A DNA stretch of 64,000 nt from Anabaena lutea FACHB-196 (GCF_014698305.1 NZ_JACJST010000001.1:465191-529190), one strand, 5' to 3'. Positions 47,168 through 56,494 are shown, counted from the first letter of the stretch. Notes: a model not told the origin generated them from the sequence alone. Numbers and translations are program-made.

Positions 47168-47554
47168 GTGATTAGTTCATCTGTGCCGAATACCACCGCT
47201 ACTGTGGAACTCAAGCCAAGTTACAATATCCCTGTCGTCTTGGTGCTGGCTGCTATTCCACTACTGCTAGTACAACCTTGGGTAGGAGGAGTGTTCACAA
47301 TTTTTGGCTTGTTTCTCATGTTTCAAGCTGTCACACTGCGGTTGCAATTTACCGCCACCGACTTTGATATTTACCGGGGAGAAAAGTTAATTAGGCGTTT
47401 TCCTTACCAAGAATGGCAAAATTGGCGAATCTTCTGGAATGGATTTCCCATTCTGTTTTACTTTAAAGAAGTCAACAGCATTCACTTTTTACCGATTTTA
47501 TTTGACCCCAAAGCCTTAAAATCTTGTTTGGAACAGCGTTGTCCACGTATTTAG
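47168..47554 (+). CDS. DUF3119 family protein
   Basis: 128 residues from a GTG at 47168, chosen because CAGGAG lies 7-8 nt upstream; a longer frame from 47078 would overlap the permease. Two hydrophobic segments ('IPVVLVLAAIPLLLV', 'WVGGVFTIFGLFLMFQAVTL') precede a soluble C-terminus with 'DFDIYRGEKLIRRFPYQEWQ', typical of DUF3119. Function unknown; position in the envelope-lipid run is suggestive. Confidence 0.85.
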   Translation: MISSSVPNTTATVELKPSYNIPVVLVLAAIPLLLVQPWVGGVFTIFGLFLMFQAVTLRLQFTATDFDIYRGEKLIRRFPYQEWQNWRIFWNGFPILFYFKEVNSIHFLPILFDPKALKSCLEQRCPRI

Positions 47555-47638
47555 TGGTGAATGATGATTTTCTCTTCGTCTTGAGCGTCTCCCCTGCCTT
47601 CGATATTATTCGTTTCCTAGGAATTACACTATATATTT

Positions 47639-48907
47639 ATGAACCCAGAGGAATCTCAAACTCCAGAATCGATTGATGATTGGTGGGAAGAAACACCAGA
47701 AAAAATTTCTACAGGTGAAACACCGGAAAACCTAGCTGCTGATTTATTGCCGGCAACCGAAACCCTAATTCCATCCGGTGAACCACAAGCAGATGATGTA
47801 TCTTTGGAGTCACCAGTAGTCAACATAGCAGCGGAACCTTTAACAGTAGAACCAACAGAAGAGTTCAAAGGTGAAGTAGAAACTGCGGTGCTGGAGTCAG
47901 AATCAGAACTTAATTCACTATATGTACAAGCTGCACACCGAGTCGCCGAGTTACAAGCAACTGAGACAGCGCTAAAAGCAGAAATTGTTCAACTCCAAGC
48001 TACTTACAAAAATCTTCAAGGACAAGTTAGTGAAACTCAAACTGCACTCTCGAAAATGGTGCAAGAGTCTCTATTGCTGTTAGAACAACGTAAACAAGCG
48101 TTGCAGATTTCTGTCGAGCAACTAGAACGACGACAAGAACGCATTCGTAATGAAATGCGAACTACCTTTGCGGGAACATCTCAAGATTTAGCAATTCGGG
48201 TACAGGGTTTTAAAGACTATCTCACAGGTAGCTTACAAGATTTAGCAGCCGCAGCAGAGCAACTGCAACTAGTTCCGGCTGTGAAGGAACGGGAAAAACC
48301 AGCAGTCAAAGAAGCGAAACCTGCTGAACAACAACCCCCGACACTGCAACTAGCTCAACAACAGTTTCAAGAGACAACTAAACAAATTCGCCGTTTAATT
48401 GACCAATACCGCAACCAACCCGATTATTATGGCGCTCCGTGGCAATTAAGGCGGACTTTTGAACCAATTCACGCAGAACGAGTTTCTAATTGGTTTTTCA
48501 CTTTGGGGGGACGGGGTGCTTTACGGACAATGGGTAGCCGCTTGCAGAATATCTTGATTGCGTCGGCGGCAATTTCCATATTACACAAACTACATGGAGA
48601 GCGGGTGCGTACTTTAATTTTAGCCAATACACCAGAACGTTTAGGTGAATGGCGACGCGGTTTACAAGATTGTTTGGGAATTGGTCGTCCCGATTTTGGC
48701 CCTGATAGAGGTGTAGTTTTGTTTGAAGCACCGACGGCTTTAGCCCAGAAAGCAGATAGATTAGTTAAAGCCAATGAATTGCCTTTAATTATTATTGATG
48801 ATTCTGAGGAGCAAATTAGCCTAGGTTTGCTACAATTCCCTCTCTGGTTGGCTTTTGCACCTGACCCAAAAACCATGAGAGATAGAGATTATGATGATGA
48901 GTTTTAA
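47639..48907 (+). CDS. DUF3086 family protein
   Basis: 422-residue cyanobacterial DUF3086 protein. The acidic N-terminus (about 1-90) is low-complexity; a coiled coil (about 95-180, 'LQATETALKAEIVQLQATY') follows; the DUF3086 domain occupies about 255-415 with 'YYGAPWQLRRTFEPIHAERV' and 'LGEWRRGLQDCLGI'. The coiled coil suggests self-assembly. No enzyme motif is visible. Co-directional with DUF3119 and plsY. Confidence 0.85.
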   Translation: MNPEESQTPESIDDWWEETPEKISTGETPENLAADLLPATETLIPSGEPQADDVSLESPVVNIAAEPLTVEPTEEFKGEVETAVLESESELNSLYVQAAHRVAELQATETALKAEIVQLQATYKNLQGQVSETQTALSKMVQESLLLLEQRKQALQISVEQLERRQERIRNEMRTTFAGTSQDLAIRVQGFKDYLTGSLQDLAAAAEQLQLVPAVKEREKPAVKEAKPAEQQPPTLQLAQQQFQETTKQIRRLIDQYRNQPDYYGAPWQLRRTFEPIHAERVSNWFFTLGGRGALRTMGSRLQNILIASAAISILHKLHGERVRTLILANTPERLGEWRRGLQDCLGIGRPDFGPDRGVVLFEAPTALAQKADRLVKANELPLIIIDDSEEQISLGLLQFPLWLAFAPDPKTMRDRDYDDEF

Positions 48908-48910
48908 TTA

Positions 48911-48984
48911 GTCATTGGTCATTGGTCATTGGTCATTGGTCATTGGTCATTGGTCATTGGTCATTGGTCATTGGTCATTGGTCA
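48911..48984. repeat. Long STRR (GTCATTG, about 10.5 units)
   Basis: Perfect 7-bp repeat from 48911 to 48984, the longest STRR in the window, after the DUF3086 stop. Confidence 0.95.
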
Positions 48985-49020
48985 AGATATTCCACTCTAG
49001 ACTAGTGACCAACTAATTAA

Positions 49021-49067
49021 GAATTACGAATTACGAATTACGAATTACGAATTACGAATTACGAATT
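49021..49067. repeat. STRR (GAATTAC) abutting plsY
   Basis: Seven copies of the heptamer GAATTAC end three bases before the plsY ATG, occupying the ribosome-binding position. Confidence 0.95.
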
Positions 49068-49070
49068 ATT

Positions 49071-49751
49071 ATGGCTATTTGGTTAAGTTTGTGTGGGGCG
49101 GTTGTTTTAATAGCTTACTTATTGGGTTCTTTCCCTACCGGATATCTGGCCGGGAAGCTGTTAAAAGGAATTGATATTCGGGAAGTTGGTTCTGGTTCAA
49201 CGGGTGCGACTAATGTACTGAGGACTTTAGGGAAAGTTCCAGGGGCATTTGTGTTATTAATTGATGGTTTGAAGGGAGTTTTAGCAATAAATCTAGTTTA
49301 TGTTTTATGCAATCTTGCTCCTAGTTATAATTTAATTCCGTTAACTATCAATTTAGAAATTTGGCAACCTTATTTAGTAACTTTAGCTGGATTTGCTGCC
49401 ATTTTAGGACACAGTAAATCTATTTTTTTAGGCTTTACTGGTGGTAAGTCTGTGGCTACTGGTATAGGAATTTTGTTAGCATTAAGTTGGCAAGTTGGTT
49501 TGTCAACAATAGGAGTTTTTGCTGTTGTTATTACCATATCTAGAATAGTGTCTTTGAGTTCTATTGCTGGTGCTGTTGCTGTTTCTATTTTGATGGCAAT
49601 TTTCCATCAACCTTTACCATATATACTTTTTGGTATTGCTGGAGGTTTATATGTTATTATTCGTCACCGCAGTAATATTGAGCGATTAATTGCGGGTACA
49701 GAACCGAAAATTGGGCAGAAGGTAGAGACGGAAACTGAACAAACGGCATAA
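49071..49751 (+). CDS. plsY: Glycerol-3-phosphate acyltransferase PlsY
   Basis: Membrane enzyme that transfers an acyl group from acyl phosphate to glycerol-3-phosphate, the first committed step of phospholipid synthesis. 226 residues. Signatures: 'YLLGSFPTGYLAGKLLKGID' (about 15-34), 'GSGSTGATNVLRTLGK' (about 40-55), 'GHSKSIFLGFTGGKSVATGIG' (about 125-145). Five hydrophobic helices. The last gene of the MlaE-DUF3119-DUF3086-plsY run. Confidence 0.95.
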   Translation: MAIWLSLCGAVVLIAYLLGSFPTGYLAGKLLKGIDIREVGSGSTGATNVLRTLGKVPGAFVLLIDGLKGVLAINLVYVLCNLAPSYNLIPLTINLEIWQPYLVTLAGFAAILGHSKSIFLGFTGGKSVATGIGILLALSWQVGLSTIGVFAVVITISRIVSLSSIAGAVAVSILMAIFHQPLPYILFGIAGGLYVIIRHRSNIERLIAGTEPKIGQKVETETEQTA

Positions 49752-49823
49752 AATATAAATATCAGATAATTGTGGGATATTCTGATGGTTAAAGTAACCA
49801 CAGATAAAAAACTTTAGCCTCCA

Positions 49824-49869
49824 GGGAATTAATTCCCCGGCTAATAGCGAAAGTCGGCTTAAGCCGACT
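49824..49869. repeat. Pair of perfect palindromes after plsY
   Basis: GGGAATTAATTCCC (49824-49837) and AGTCGGCTTAAGCCGACT (49852-49869), both perfect, 14 bp apart, in the plsY/OLD-like gap. They could be subterminal hairpins of an IS200/IS605-type relic or transcription terminators. Confidence 0.55.
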
Positions 49870-49993
49870 CAAAGAGTTTAGAAAATTTCGGGAATAATAA
49901 ACGTGGAAAATTCCCTCAAAAAAATTACCATAATGTCTTTGTAGCGACTTTATTAACCTGTTCGACATTTAACTTGCATAACGTCCTACTACT

Positions 49994-51478
49994 TTACCTT
50001 TGCAGCCAGCCTTTTAAAAATCCTTCTAAACTTCTAAAATTTTCTTTTGCATATATAAATTTACAAATTTCAGTTTTAAAAATATCCTCTGAAAGTCCTT
50101 GTTCTTCTGCACATTTTCTTAGAACACTAAATAATCCTTTAGCATTTTTATCATTGTTTGATCTTGGATCATTCTTGTAATCTATCAAAATAGAATCAAT
50201 ACTTCTGGTTTGAAAATATGTATCTCCTAGTGCTTCAGCAAATGTCGCATCAGGTATATCAATCAATTTCATTTTCAAGAACTTCTCTATACTTTTTATA
50301 GGAAGATATTGTTTTTGCAAACCAGAATACTTAGGAATATTTCCATATTTTCTTTCACATTCATCTTTTATATCTCCATCAAAAATAGAAGAAATTTTAC
50401 ACGCGTGTCCAGCCAATTTAGAAGTATTTAACTCGTAGTGCATTAGGAGAACTTGCTCCCAACCACCACAAGGTATCACTTTTATAAGCTTACTAAAGCC
50501 AAGATGATTATTTTTGATGATCTCTTCAACAATATACTTGGCAAGTTCATCTTCAACAAGAAAAATAAAATCGAATCCATCGTTTGTGTATAAACTCCTG
50601 GTTGCATAAGCTGGATAGCATGGATTTATTAACTTAATATTGCCTGATATATCTCTTTGTATATGATAAATTCTCTGAGGTTTAATATTGTTAAGAATTT
50701 GGATAGAGTGAGTTGCAAAATATATACAAAAACCGTGGTTTTGGGAAATCTCATTGAGGAATGAAAATAATCTTACTTGTGCAGAGGGATGAAGAGCGAG
50801 TTCAATTTCATCAATTAAAATGAGGCTCTTATCATCAATTTTTCTCCTAAACTTGTGATTAATTGTTTCGTGAATAAAATTTAGTAATCCGATTAATAAT
50901 AACTCTCCAGAACTCATGAAAAACTGAGCGAACCAATGTCCTTCTCTTTCAATAAAGTATGGTTGTCCTTCAAAGCGATATATTTCTTGGGCAAGTTTTT
51001 TTGTTTTAATTTTTTTTAAACCGGAATAGAATTGTTCATCATTTCTCAAGATTTTTCCTAAGTTAGTTATAATGAAAATGTTTGCATCACGTAATTCAAA
51101 TTCTTTTACAGGATAATCTCTATTCCAGATCAATCTGTTAACATCAGAAAACCTTGAACCAAACATAAAACTACCCTCAAAAAATCCATGAAAAATTATC
51201 CCTTCGTCTTTTTGATGAGAAGGTTTCCATCTTCCTGACTTCTTAATCCAGGTATTTTCTTTACCATTAAATTTGAATGTGATTTCACTATTTTCATCAC
51301 CAATAACTTTAAATAATGTCCTTAAAGCATTCTTAGATACTAGCTGAGATAAAGCTGAGAAGATGGTGCTTTTACCAACTCCATTTTCACCTGTAATCGC
51401 ATAAACACCCTCTTCAAAAGGAAGTTTTATTGAAAACTGCTTAATGTTTCTAAGATTCTTAATTTCAAGCTCTATCAT
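49994..51478 (-). CDS. OLD-like ATPase with TOPRIM nuclease domain
   Basis: 494-residue protein of the overcoming-lysogenisation-defect (OLD) type: an ABC-type ATPase joined to a TOPRIM nuclease. Walker A 'TGENGVGKST' (about 29-38), Walker B 'LILIDEIELALHPSAQ' (about 220-235) and the switch His 'FATHSIQIL' are seen. The TOPRIM part (about 305-400) has the acidic 'FLVEDE' and 'IFDGDIKD'. The C-terminal 90 residues are helical. OLD proteins act in phage defence, alone or with a helicase (Gabija). No helicase partner is adjacent. Base composition is AT-rich relative to der and plsY, suggesting transfer. Confidence 0.8.
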   Translation of the reverse strand: MIELEIKNLRNIKQFSIKLPFEEGVYAITGENGVGKSTIFSALSQLVSKNALRTLFKVIGDENSEITFKFNGKENTWIKKSGRWKPSHQKDEGIIFHGFFEGSFMFGSRFSDVNRLIWNRDYPVKEFELRDANIFIITNLGKILRNDEQFYSGLKKIKTKKLAQEIYRFEGQPYFIEREGHWFAQFFMSSGELLLIGLLNFIHETINHKFRRKIDDKSLILIDEIELALHPSAQVRLFSFLNEISQNHGFCIYFATHSIQILNNIKPQRIYHIQRDISGNIKLINPCYPAYATRSLYTNDGFDFIFLVEDELAKYIVEEIIKNNHLGFSKLIKVIPCGGWEQVLLMHYELNTSKLAGHACKISSIFDGDIKDECERKYGNIPKYSGLQKQYLPIKSIEKFLKMKLIDIPDATFAEALGDTYFQTRSIDSILIDYKNDPRSNNDKNAKGLFSVLRKCAEEQGLSEDIFKTEICKFIYAKENFRSLEGFLKGWLQR

Positions 51479-51694
51479 TTACCGCAAAATTATCATTGAA
51501 TTACATATTTTGGGTATTCTAACGTAAAAAGGTGTTTTATAATTAACATCTTTTTGATAATAATGAAAATCACATAAATAATTAAATTTGCTATAATCTC
51601 AAAATATGATATGATAAGTAGTTCTCCAAAACAGTGCTGGGTGAAGAACGTAGATAGAAAACTCAGCACATCTACACACTCAGCACTCTGGTTT

Positions 51695-53059
51695 ATGGCA
51701 CTGCCAATTATTGCAATTATCGGCCGCCCAAATGTGGGCAAATCCACCTTAGTTAATCGTCTCGCCGGGGATCAAACGGCGATTGTCCACGATGAACCGG
51801 GTGTAACGCGCGATCGCACTTATCGACCGGCATTTTGGAACGATCGCGATTTTTTAGTAGTAGATACAGGCGGTTTAGTCTTTAACGATGACACCGAATT
51901 CCTGCCATTAATTCGCCAACAGGCATTAATCGCACTCAGAGAAGCTTGTGCAGCGATTTTTGTCGTAGATGGTCAAACAGGCCCCACACCAGCAGATGAA
52001 GAAATTGCCGGGTGGTTGCGTCAACAATCGGTTCCTGTGTTACTGGCTGTAAACAAATGTGAATCTCCAGAACAAGGCGCAATGCAAGCTAGTGAATTTT
52101 GGCAGTTGGGGTTAGGTGAACCATACCCGATTTCCGCGATTCATGGTAGCGGTACAGGGGAAATTCTGGACGAGTTACTAGTTCACATTCCCGCAGTTAC
52201 GGAAGTAGAAGAAAATAACGAAATTAAAGTCGCCATTATTGGCCGCCCCAATGTCGGCAAATCCAGCTTATTAAATGCATTTGTTGGGGAAGAAAGAGCG
52301 ATCGTCAGCCCTATTTCCGGTACAACTCGTGATAGTATTGATACAGTCATCGAACGAGCAGGGCAAACCTACCGCTTAATTGACACCGCCGGCATTCGCA
52401 AAAAGAAACACATCGATTACGGCACAGAATTCTTTAGCATTAACCGCGCCTTTAAAGCAATTCGCCGCGCCGATGTGGTTTTATTGGTTATAGATGCCGA
52501 AGATGGAGCCACCGAACAAGACCAAAAATTAGCTGGGCGAATCATCGAAGAAGGTCGAGCTTGCATTATCGTAGTTAACAAATGGGATGCCGTCGAAAAA
52601 GACTCATACACCATTTATGATTACGAAAAAACCCTAGAAGGACGGTTACATTTTACCGAATGGGCAGAGATCATCTTTGTGAGTGCCGTCACAGGACAAC
52701 GGGTAGAAAAGATTTTAGAATTGGTGAATAAAGCAGCAGAGGCACACAAACGCCGTGTTACCACTTCCGTAGTTAATGAAGTCCTCACAGATGCAATTAG
52801 CTGGCATTCTCCACCAACTTCACGAGGCGGTCGTCAAGGTAAGATTTATTATGGTACGCAAGTAAGTACCCAACCGCCAACTTTTGCCCTATTTGTCAAT
52901 GATGCTCAACGGTTCAATGACAATTATCGCCGTTATATTGAAAGACAATTTCGCAAACAATTAGGGTTTGATGGGACTCCGATTCGTTTATTCTGGCGGA
53001 GTAAAAAAGTCCGGGATGCGGAAATTGGCAATCTCAATCGAGCAACTCGCGTAAAATAG
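51695..53059 (+). CDS. der: GTPase Der (EngA)
   Basis: Essential double-GTPase for 50S ribosome assembly. 454 residues from the ATG at 51695; an earlier start at 51611 adds 28 unlikely residues. Two G domains each have a Walker A '[10 protein letters not shown]', a switch 'DTGG'/'DTAG' and an 'NKC'/'NKW' motif, and a C-terminal KH-like domain follows. Three tandem genes (der, EcfT-like) run on the same strand. Confidence 0.96.
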   Translation: MALPIIAIIGRPNVGKSTLVNRLAGDQTAIVHDEPGVTRDRTYRPAFWNDRDFLVVDTGGLVFNDDTEFLPLIRQQALIALREACAAIFVVDGQTGPTPADEEIAGWLRQQSVPVLLAVNKCESPEQGAMQASEFWQLGLGEPYPISAIHGSGTGEILDELLVHIPAVTEVEENNEIKVAIIGRPNVGKSSLLNAFVGEERAIVSPISGTTRDSIDTVIERAGQTYRLIDTAGIRKKKHIDYGTEFFSINRAFKAIRRADVVLLVIDAEDGATEQDQKLAGRIIEEGRACIIVVNKWDAVEKDSYTIYDYEKTLEGRLHFTEWAEIIFVSAVTGQRVEKILELVNKAAEAHKRRVTTSVVNEVLTDAISWHSPPTSRGGRQGKIYYGTQVSTQPPTFALFVNDAQRFNDNYRRYIERQFRKQLGFDGTPIRLFWRSKKVRDAEIGNLNRATRVK

Positions 53060-53078
53060 TATTCACTGGTCATTTGTT

Positions 53079-53112
53079 CATGACCAATGACCAATGACCA
53101 ATGACCAATGAC
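53079..53112. repeat. STRR (CAATGAC) between der and EcfT-like gene
   Basis: About five copies of the minus-complement form of the GTCATTG heptamer (TGACCAA), ending 6 bp before the next ATG. Confidence 0.9.
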
Positions 53113-53118
53113 TAAAAA

Positions 53119-54048
53119 ATGGATTTACTGCGATCGCTCCCACTTGGGCTATACTTAGAAAACCCGCAAACTTGGCTACATAAACTCGACCCGCGAGTCA
53201 AGTTAATTTGGTTATTAAGCTTTCTCACCAGCTATGTTGTTGCTAACAACTATTGGCGGGTGCTATTGGTACTACTGCTGATTACTTTTACGGTATTTGC
53301 CAAAATTCCTTTGCGAGTGTGGCGGCAACAAATGGGCTGGCTATTGATTCTATCATTTATGGTATTAGCAATTGGTGCTATGAGTCCTGATGGGCTGGGT
53401 GTAAGTTATCAGCCACGCTTACCCGCAACGGAACAAGTTTTAACTCCGCCTGCAAATGGTGAGAAAACAAAAGAGAGTCCCAAATTAGCAGATAGGAATA
53501 AAGAATACAGCTATGTGCTGTTTCATCAAGGCCCAATTAAAGTAAATCGCCGTTCCTTAGATTTAGCAATTAGCCTCAGTACTATTGTTTTTACCTTAAT
53601 TTACAGCACTAACTTATATCTGCTAACAACCGCACCAGAAGAAATCACCTCTGGAATGGAAAGTTTAATGCAACCTCTGCGAAGGTTTAAGATACCAGTT
53701 ACAGAAATTACTCTAACTTTAACTTTATCTTTGCGATTTATTCCTTTAGTTTTAGAAGAAGTCCAAAATCTAGTGCGTTCTGTGATGACTAGGGCAATTA
53801 ATTGGAAAAAGCTAGGATTAAAAGGGGGAGCTAAAGTTTGGTTAATTGTGATTGAACGACTTTTAGAAAATCTGCTCTTGCGTGCTGATCAAATGGCAAA
53901 TGCAATGATGGTACGTGGTTTTACCAGTCCGAATGAACATCAAGTCAAATGGCAAGATTTAAAATTGAGAACAGGGGACTGGTTAGCGATCGCAATTTTA
54001 ATTGTATTTTGGGGATTAAGAATTGCCTTTGGAACGGAAGTCTCATGA
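53119..54048 (+). CDS. EcfT/CbiQ-family transporter membrane protein
   Basis: 309-residue transmembrane component of an energy-coupling-factor (ECF) type importer for vitamins or metals (cobalt, biotin and others). 'NPQTWLHKLDPRVKLIWLLS' near the start and 'LLENLLLRADQMANAMMVRGF' near the end (the coupling 'A-R-G' region, about 255-275) are family hallmarks. About five hydrophobic helices. No ATPase or S-component gene is adjacent, so the substrate cannot be told. Confidence 0.9.
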   Translation: MDLLRSLPLGLYLENPQTWLHKLDPRVKLIWLLSFLTSYVVANNYWRVLLVLLLITFTVFAKIPLRVWRQQMGWLLILSFMVLAIGAMSPDGLGVSYQPRLPATEQVLTPPANGEKTKESPKLADRNKEYSYVLFHQGPIKVNRRSLDLAISLSTIVFTLIYSTNLYLLTTAPEEITSGMESLMQPLRRFKIPVTEITLTLTLSLRFIPLVLEEVQNLVRSVMTRAINWKKLGLKGGAKVWLIVIERLLENLLLRADQMANAMMVRGFTSPNEHQVKWQDLKLRTGDWLAIAILIVFWGLRIAFGTEVS

Positions 54049-54076
54049 TCAAAATACAGCATAATTGGGGGTAAGT

Positions 54077-54955
54077 CTATTCTGCATTTACCCAAAAGTC
54101 AGCAGTATTAACTTTTCCATTACGGTTAAATTGCATCCACATTTTATAGGTTCCTTTTTGGGGTAATTTGGTTTTAAATTCGATTACTCCATCGGTGGTA
54201 TTTTTGAGTGCATGAGCGTGGATATAATCGGCTGCTGTCAGAGGTGAGGAACTTTTGATAATTACTAAATGTCCTTTCTCACCCAGATATGGCTGTAAGT
54301 CTTTAATTGGTTGATTGTTGCTGTCTTTTAAATCAAATTTAAGAGTAATATCTTGTCCGGGTTTGATGTTTTTTTCAGAAATATCGAGATTAATTTTGGT
54401 GTTAGATATAGTTTGGCTTTTTTGAAATTTCTCTAAACTTTTGGGAAGGGGAACTGAACCAGGAATAGAGATATTCATTAAAGATACTCTCTCTTTTTGT
54501 TCCGCCGGTTTATAATCACTAAATATGGTATATTCTCCCGGTTCAGGAAATTTAGGACTGACTTTAAAGCTGCCATTCTCTTGATATTCTGGATGAATAT
54601 GCTCGAAAAATCTCAAATCATTGCTAACTACAATTAAATGCATTAGCTTTTCCTGGAAATTGTCAAATTTAGTAACTGGTTTTCCAGCGGAATCTTGAAT
54701 ATCTATAACTAGATTCGTAGGCTGATTGGGAACTAGATTTTTAGGTGCAGTCAACTTAGCTTTTGTAATCGTTTTTGAGTTATTTTCCTGATTTATATGT
54801 TCTATTGAATGTCCCTCATGTTCACTCATGGAATTTTTTTCATTATTCATTTTTATACTAGGTGAAACTTTTACTTCACTAGATTGATTTTCTGAGGAAC
54901 AGCTTGCAATTAACAAAGTTGTCAGCATGAAAATACTTGTTAAAAACCGCTTCAT
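54077..54955 (-). CDS. Lipoprotein with YtkA/FixH-like domains
   Basis: About 292 residues from the ATG at 54955 ('MKRFLTSIFMLTTLLIASC'), where a lipobox 'LIASC' with Cys19 fits a lipoprotein; the longer frame from 55039 would hide it. Two beta-rich repeats, about 75-180 and 190-290, contain 'FFEHIHPEYQENGSF' and 'YIHAHALKNT', His-rich and methionine-linked, a pattern seen near copper and heavy-metal genes. Surface-anchored, role unknown. Confidence 0.75.
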   Translation of the reverse strand: MKRFLTSIFMLTTLLIASCSSENQSSEVKVSPSIKMNNEKNSMSEHEGHSIEHINQENNSKTITKAKLTAPKNLVPNQPTNLVIDIQDSAGKPVTKFDNFQEKLMHLIVVSNDLRFFEHIHPEYQENGSFKVSPKFPEPGEYTIFSDYKPAEQKERVSLMNISIPGSVPLPKSLEKFQKSQTISNTKINLDISEKNIKPGQDITLKFDLKDSNNQPIKDLQPYLGEKGHLVIIKSSSPLTAADYIHAHALKNTTDGVIEFKTKLPQKGTYKMWMQFNRNGKVNTADFWVNAE

Positions 54956-55306
54956 TTTTTGTCTTCTCTCACTCAAAAAGTTTACTGGTTTATGCTCAAT
55001 AGGACTTACTAATAGATTTAAAGTCTTATTTACCCACACCTCATACCCACAATACTTCTAAAGTAGAGGTAAAAGCTGTCATTAAAATAGCATTAAGTCT
55101 TTCCCAAGAGCCTTTAATTAAAACTTATTTTAATCATATACCTTCAGGCAACTTCCTGTTGTAATTTTCCACCAGGAGCAAAAAACCCTTATGCGTAGAT
55201 ACACCAAATTTTGTCATCCATAATTCTGTCACTAAATATCTTGGCATAAGCTTTAAGTAACAATACCATGCAGAAATATTACTTAATAAATTTATTATAG
55301 TAATAT

Positions 55307-55381
55307 TTATTGCTCTTTATTGAAAATAGATACTTCTTCCTTAGGATCTCCATCATCCCAAATCCATACATAATCTACCAT
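55307..55381 (-). pseudogene. Short coding-like relic
   Basis: A 24-codon minus frame, ATG to TAA, reads 'MVDYVWIWDDGDPKEEVSIF' and ends NKEQ. It looks protein-like in an otherwise AT-rich gap. It may be a remnant or a very small gene; no family recognised. Confidence 0.25.
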
Positions 55382-55546
55382 TTGAACTAATAAACTGCCA
55401 AATGATTACGACTAAATTATACTAATTTATAACTTAGTGATAATATTGTTTTAAAAGCTGCTCATTTGGATTTTTAATCTTTCTTTGGGTAGTAGATATA
55501 GACAAATTTTTAAAAAGTGTAGTCACTATCATATTTAGGAATAATT

Positions 55547-55656
55547 AGATACCCACTCAAGGAAGATGACTATAAAAAATAATAGCAGTAAATTAATTTT
55601 GGTGTGTCGAAATAACTGCTTTCTATGGAGGTTTAGCCGAGCGCTAAACCTTTTTA
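55547..55656 (+). ncRNA. sRNA-like repeat, copy 1
   Basis: First of four diverged repeats. It starts with AGATACCCACTCAAGGAAGATG, here 55547-55568, continues with the shared TAAATTAA-type stretch (about 55589-55597), and ends in hairpin AGGTTTAG/CTAAACCT (55629-55651) with TTTTTATT. A short AATAAT box lies just upstream. The most diverged copy. Confidence 0.5.
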
Positions 55657-55896
55657 TTAACTTAACAATTAGACCCTAATAACGATAGTGAGAATATTGC
55701 TATGCTCAATAAATTGGCTTAGTTATGGTATCGTTTTTTATTTTTATTCAAGACTTACTATTGCACTTAGCCTTGATTTTAAGTAATCATCATTTTTAGA
55801 GAACCCTGGGTAATCTCATCTAGAATTTATTGAAGATGAAGAGATATTTTTAGGTAGCTGTCCTCAAAGAAATCCTTAACAGGTTCTATAAATTTT

Positions 55897-56004
55897 GTAT
55901 ACATCCTATAGGTAGATGTCGTAAAGTTGAAGTCAGTCTAAATTAACTAGATATGGTAAACACTTGGTATATATATAGGCTTGGTTCACAACCAAGCCTT
56001 TTTC
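55897..56004 (+). ncRNA. sRNA-like repeat, copy 2
   Basis: Starts GTATACATCCTATAGG, AGATG follows; the middle has TAAATTAACTAGATATGG and AAACACTTGGTATAT; the 3' hairpin has a perfect 10-bp stem AGGCTTGGTT/AACCAAGCCT (55977-55999) followed by TTTTT. A TATAAA box (55887-55892) lies at -10 spacing from the copy start. Confidence 0.6.
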
Positions 56005-56208
56005 GTATGTAATACAATTAGCAATTTGAAAAATGATTACGACAGATGGAACGCCCAAAAGCTTATCTGGCAATTATTCAACAAGCAAATATCCGAAATT
56101 TAAAATTTATAATGGTATAATTAGCAGCTATTAGCACTATTTACGAGATAAAAACTTTTTATAATATTGAAGTTAAAGTGATATTAGATAGCAGCTTTTA
56201 GACAATTT

Positions 56209-56316
56209 GTACACACCTTATAGAGAGATGAACAACATCAAAAGAGAGGTTAAATTAGCTATATATGGTAAACACCTGGTATATACAAAGGCTTGGACTA
56301 ACGCCAAGCCTTTTTC
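56209..56316 (+). ncRNA. sRNA-like repeat, copy 3
   Basis: Starts GTACACACCTTATAGAG, AGATG follows; the middle has TAAATTAGCTATATATGG and AAACACCTGGTATAT, very close to copy 2; the 3' hairpin is AGGCTTGG/CCAAGCCT (56289-56311) with TTTTT. The 3' half is about nine-tenths identical to copy 2. Confidence 0.6.
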
Positions 56317-56383
56317 ATGCCTAAAGCATATACTTATGTATTTTTATACTAAAAAAATAGCTTATCAGTTTTTGGGGTATTTG

Positions 56384-56494
56384 GACACATCCTCTAGGAA
56401 GATGATCTGCAAGCAGACTAGAACTAAATTAATTTAGTACGTTGTTAAGCACAGCAATTATAGAGGTTTGGTTTACTCCCAAACCTTTTTTTTA
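56384..56494 (+). ncRNA. sRNA-like repeat, copy 4
   Basis: Starts GGACACATCCTCTAGGAAGATGA (56384 on), the middle has ACTAAATTAATTTAG, and the 3' hairpin is AGGTTTGG/CCAAACCT (56464-56486) followed by eight T. The stem keeps pairing although bases differ from copies 2 and 3, that is, compensatory change (GCC/GGC to ACC/GGT type). Confidence 0.55.

Noticed and set aside
48469..48876. 135-codon - frame antisense to DUF3086
   Set aside because: Lies opposite the DUF3086 domain; no ribosome site or family.
48911..49067. Possible CRISPR array
   Set aside because: Perfect 7-bp units with no spacers; these are STRRs.
55547..56494. Identification of the array as NsiR1
   Set aside because: NsiR1 lies upstream of hetF, which is not here, and the units are longer than NsiR1's reported size; a new or different family is more likely, pending alignment.
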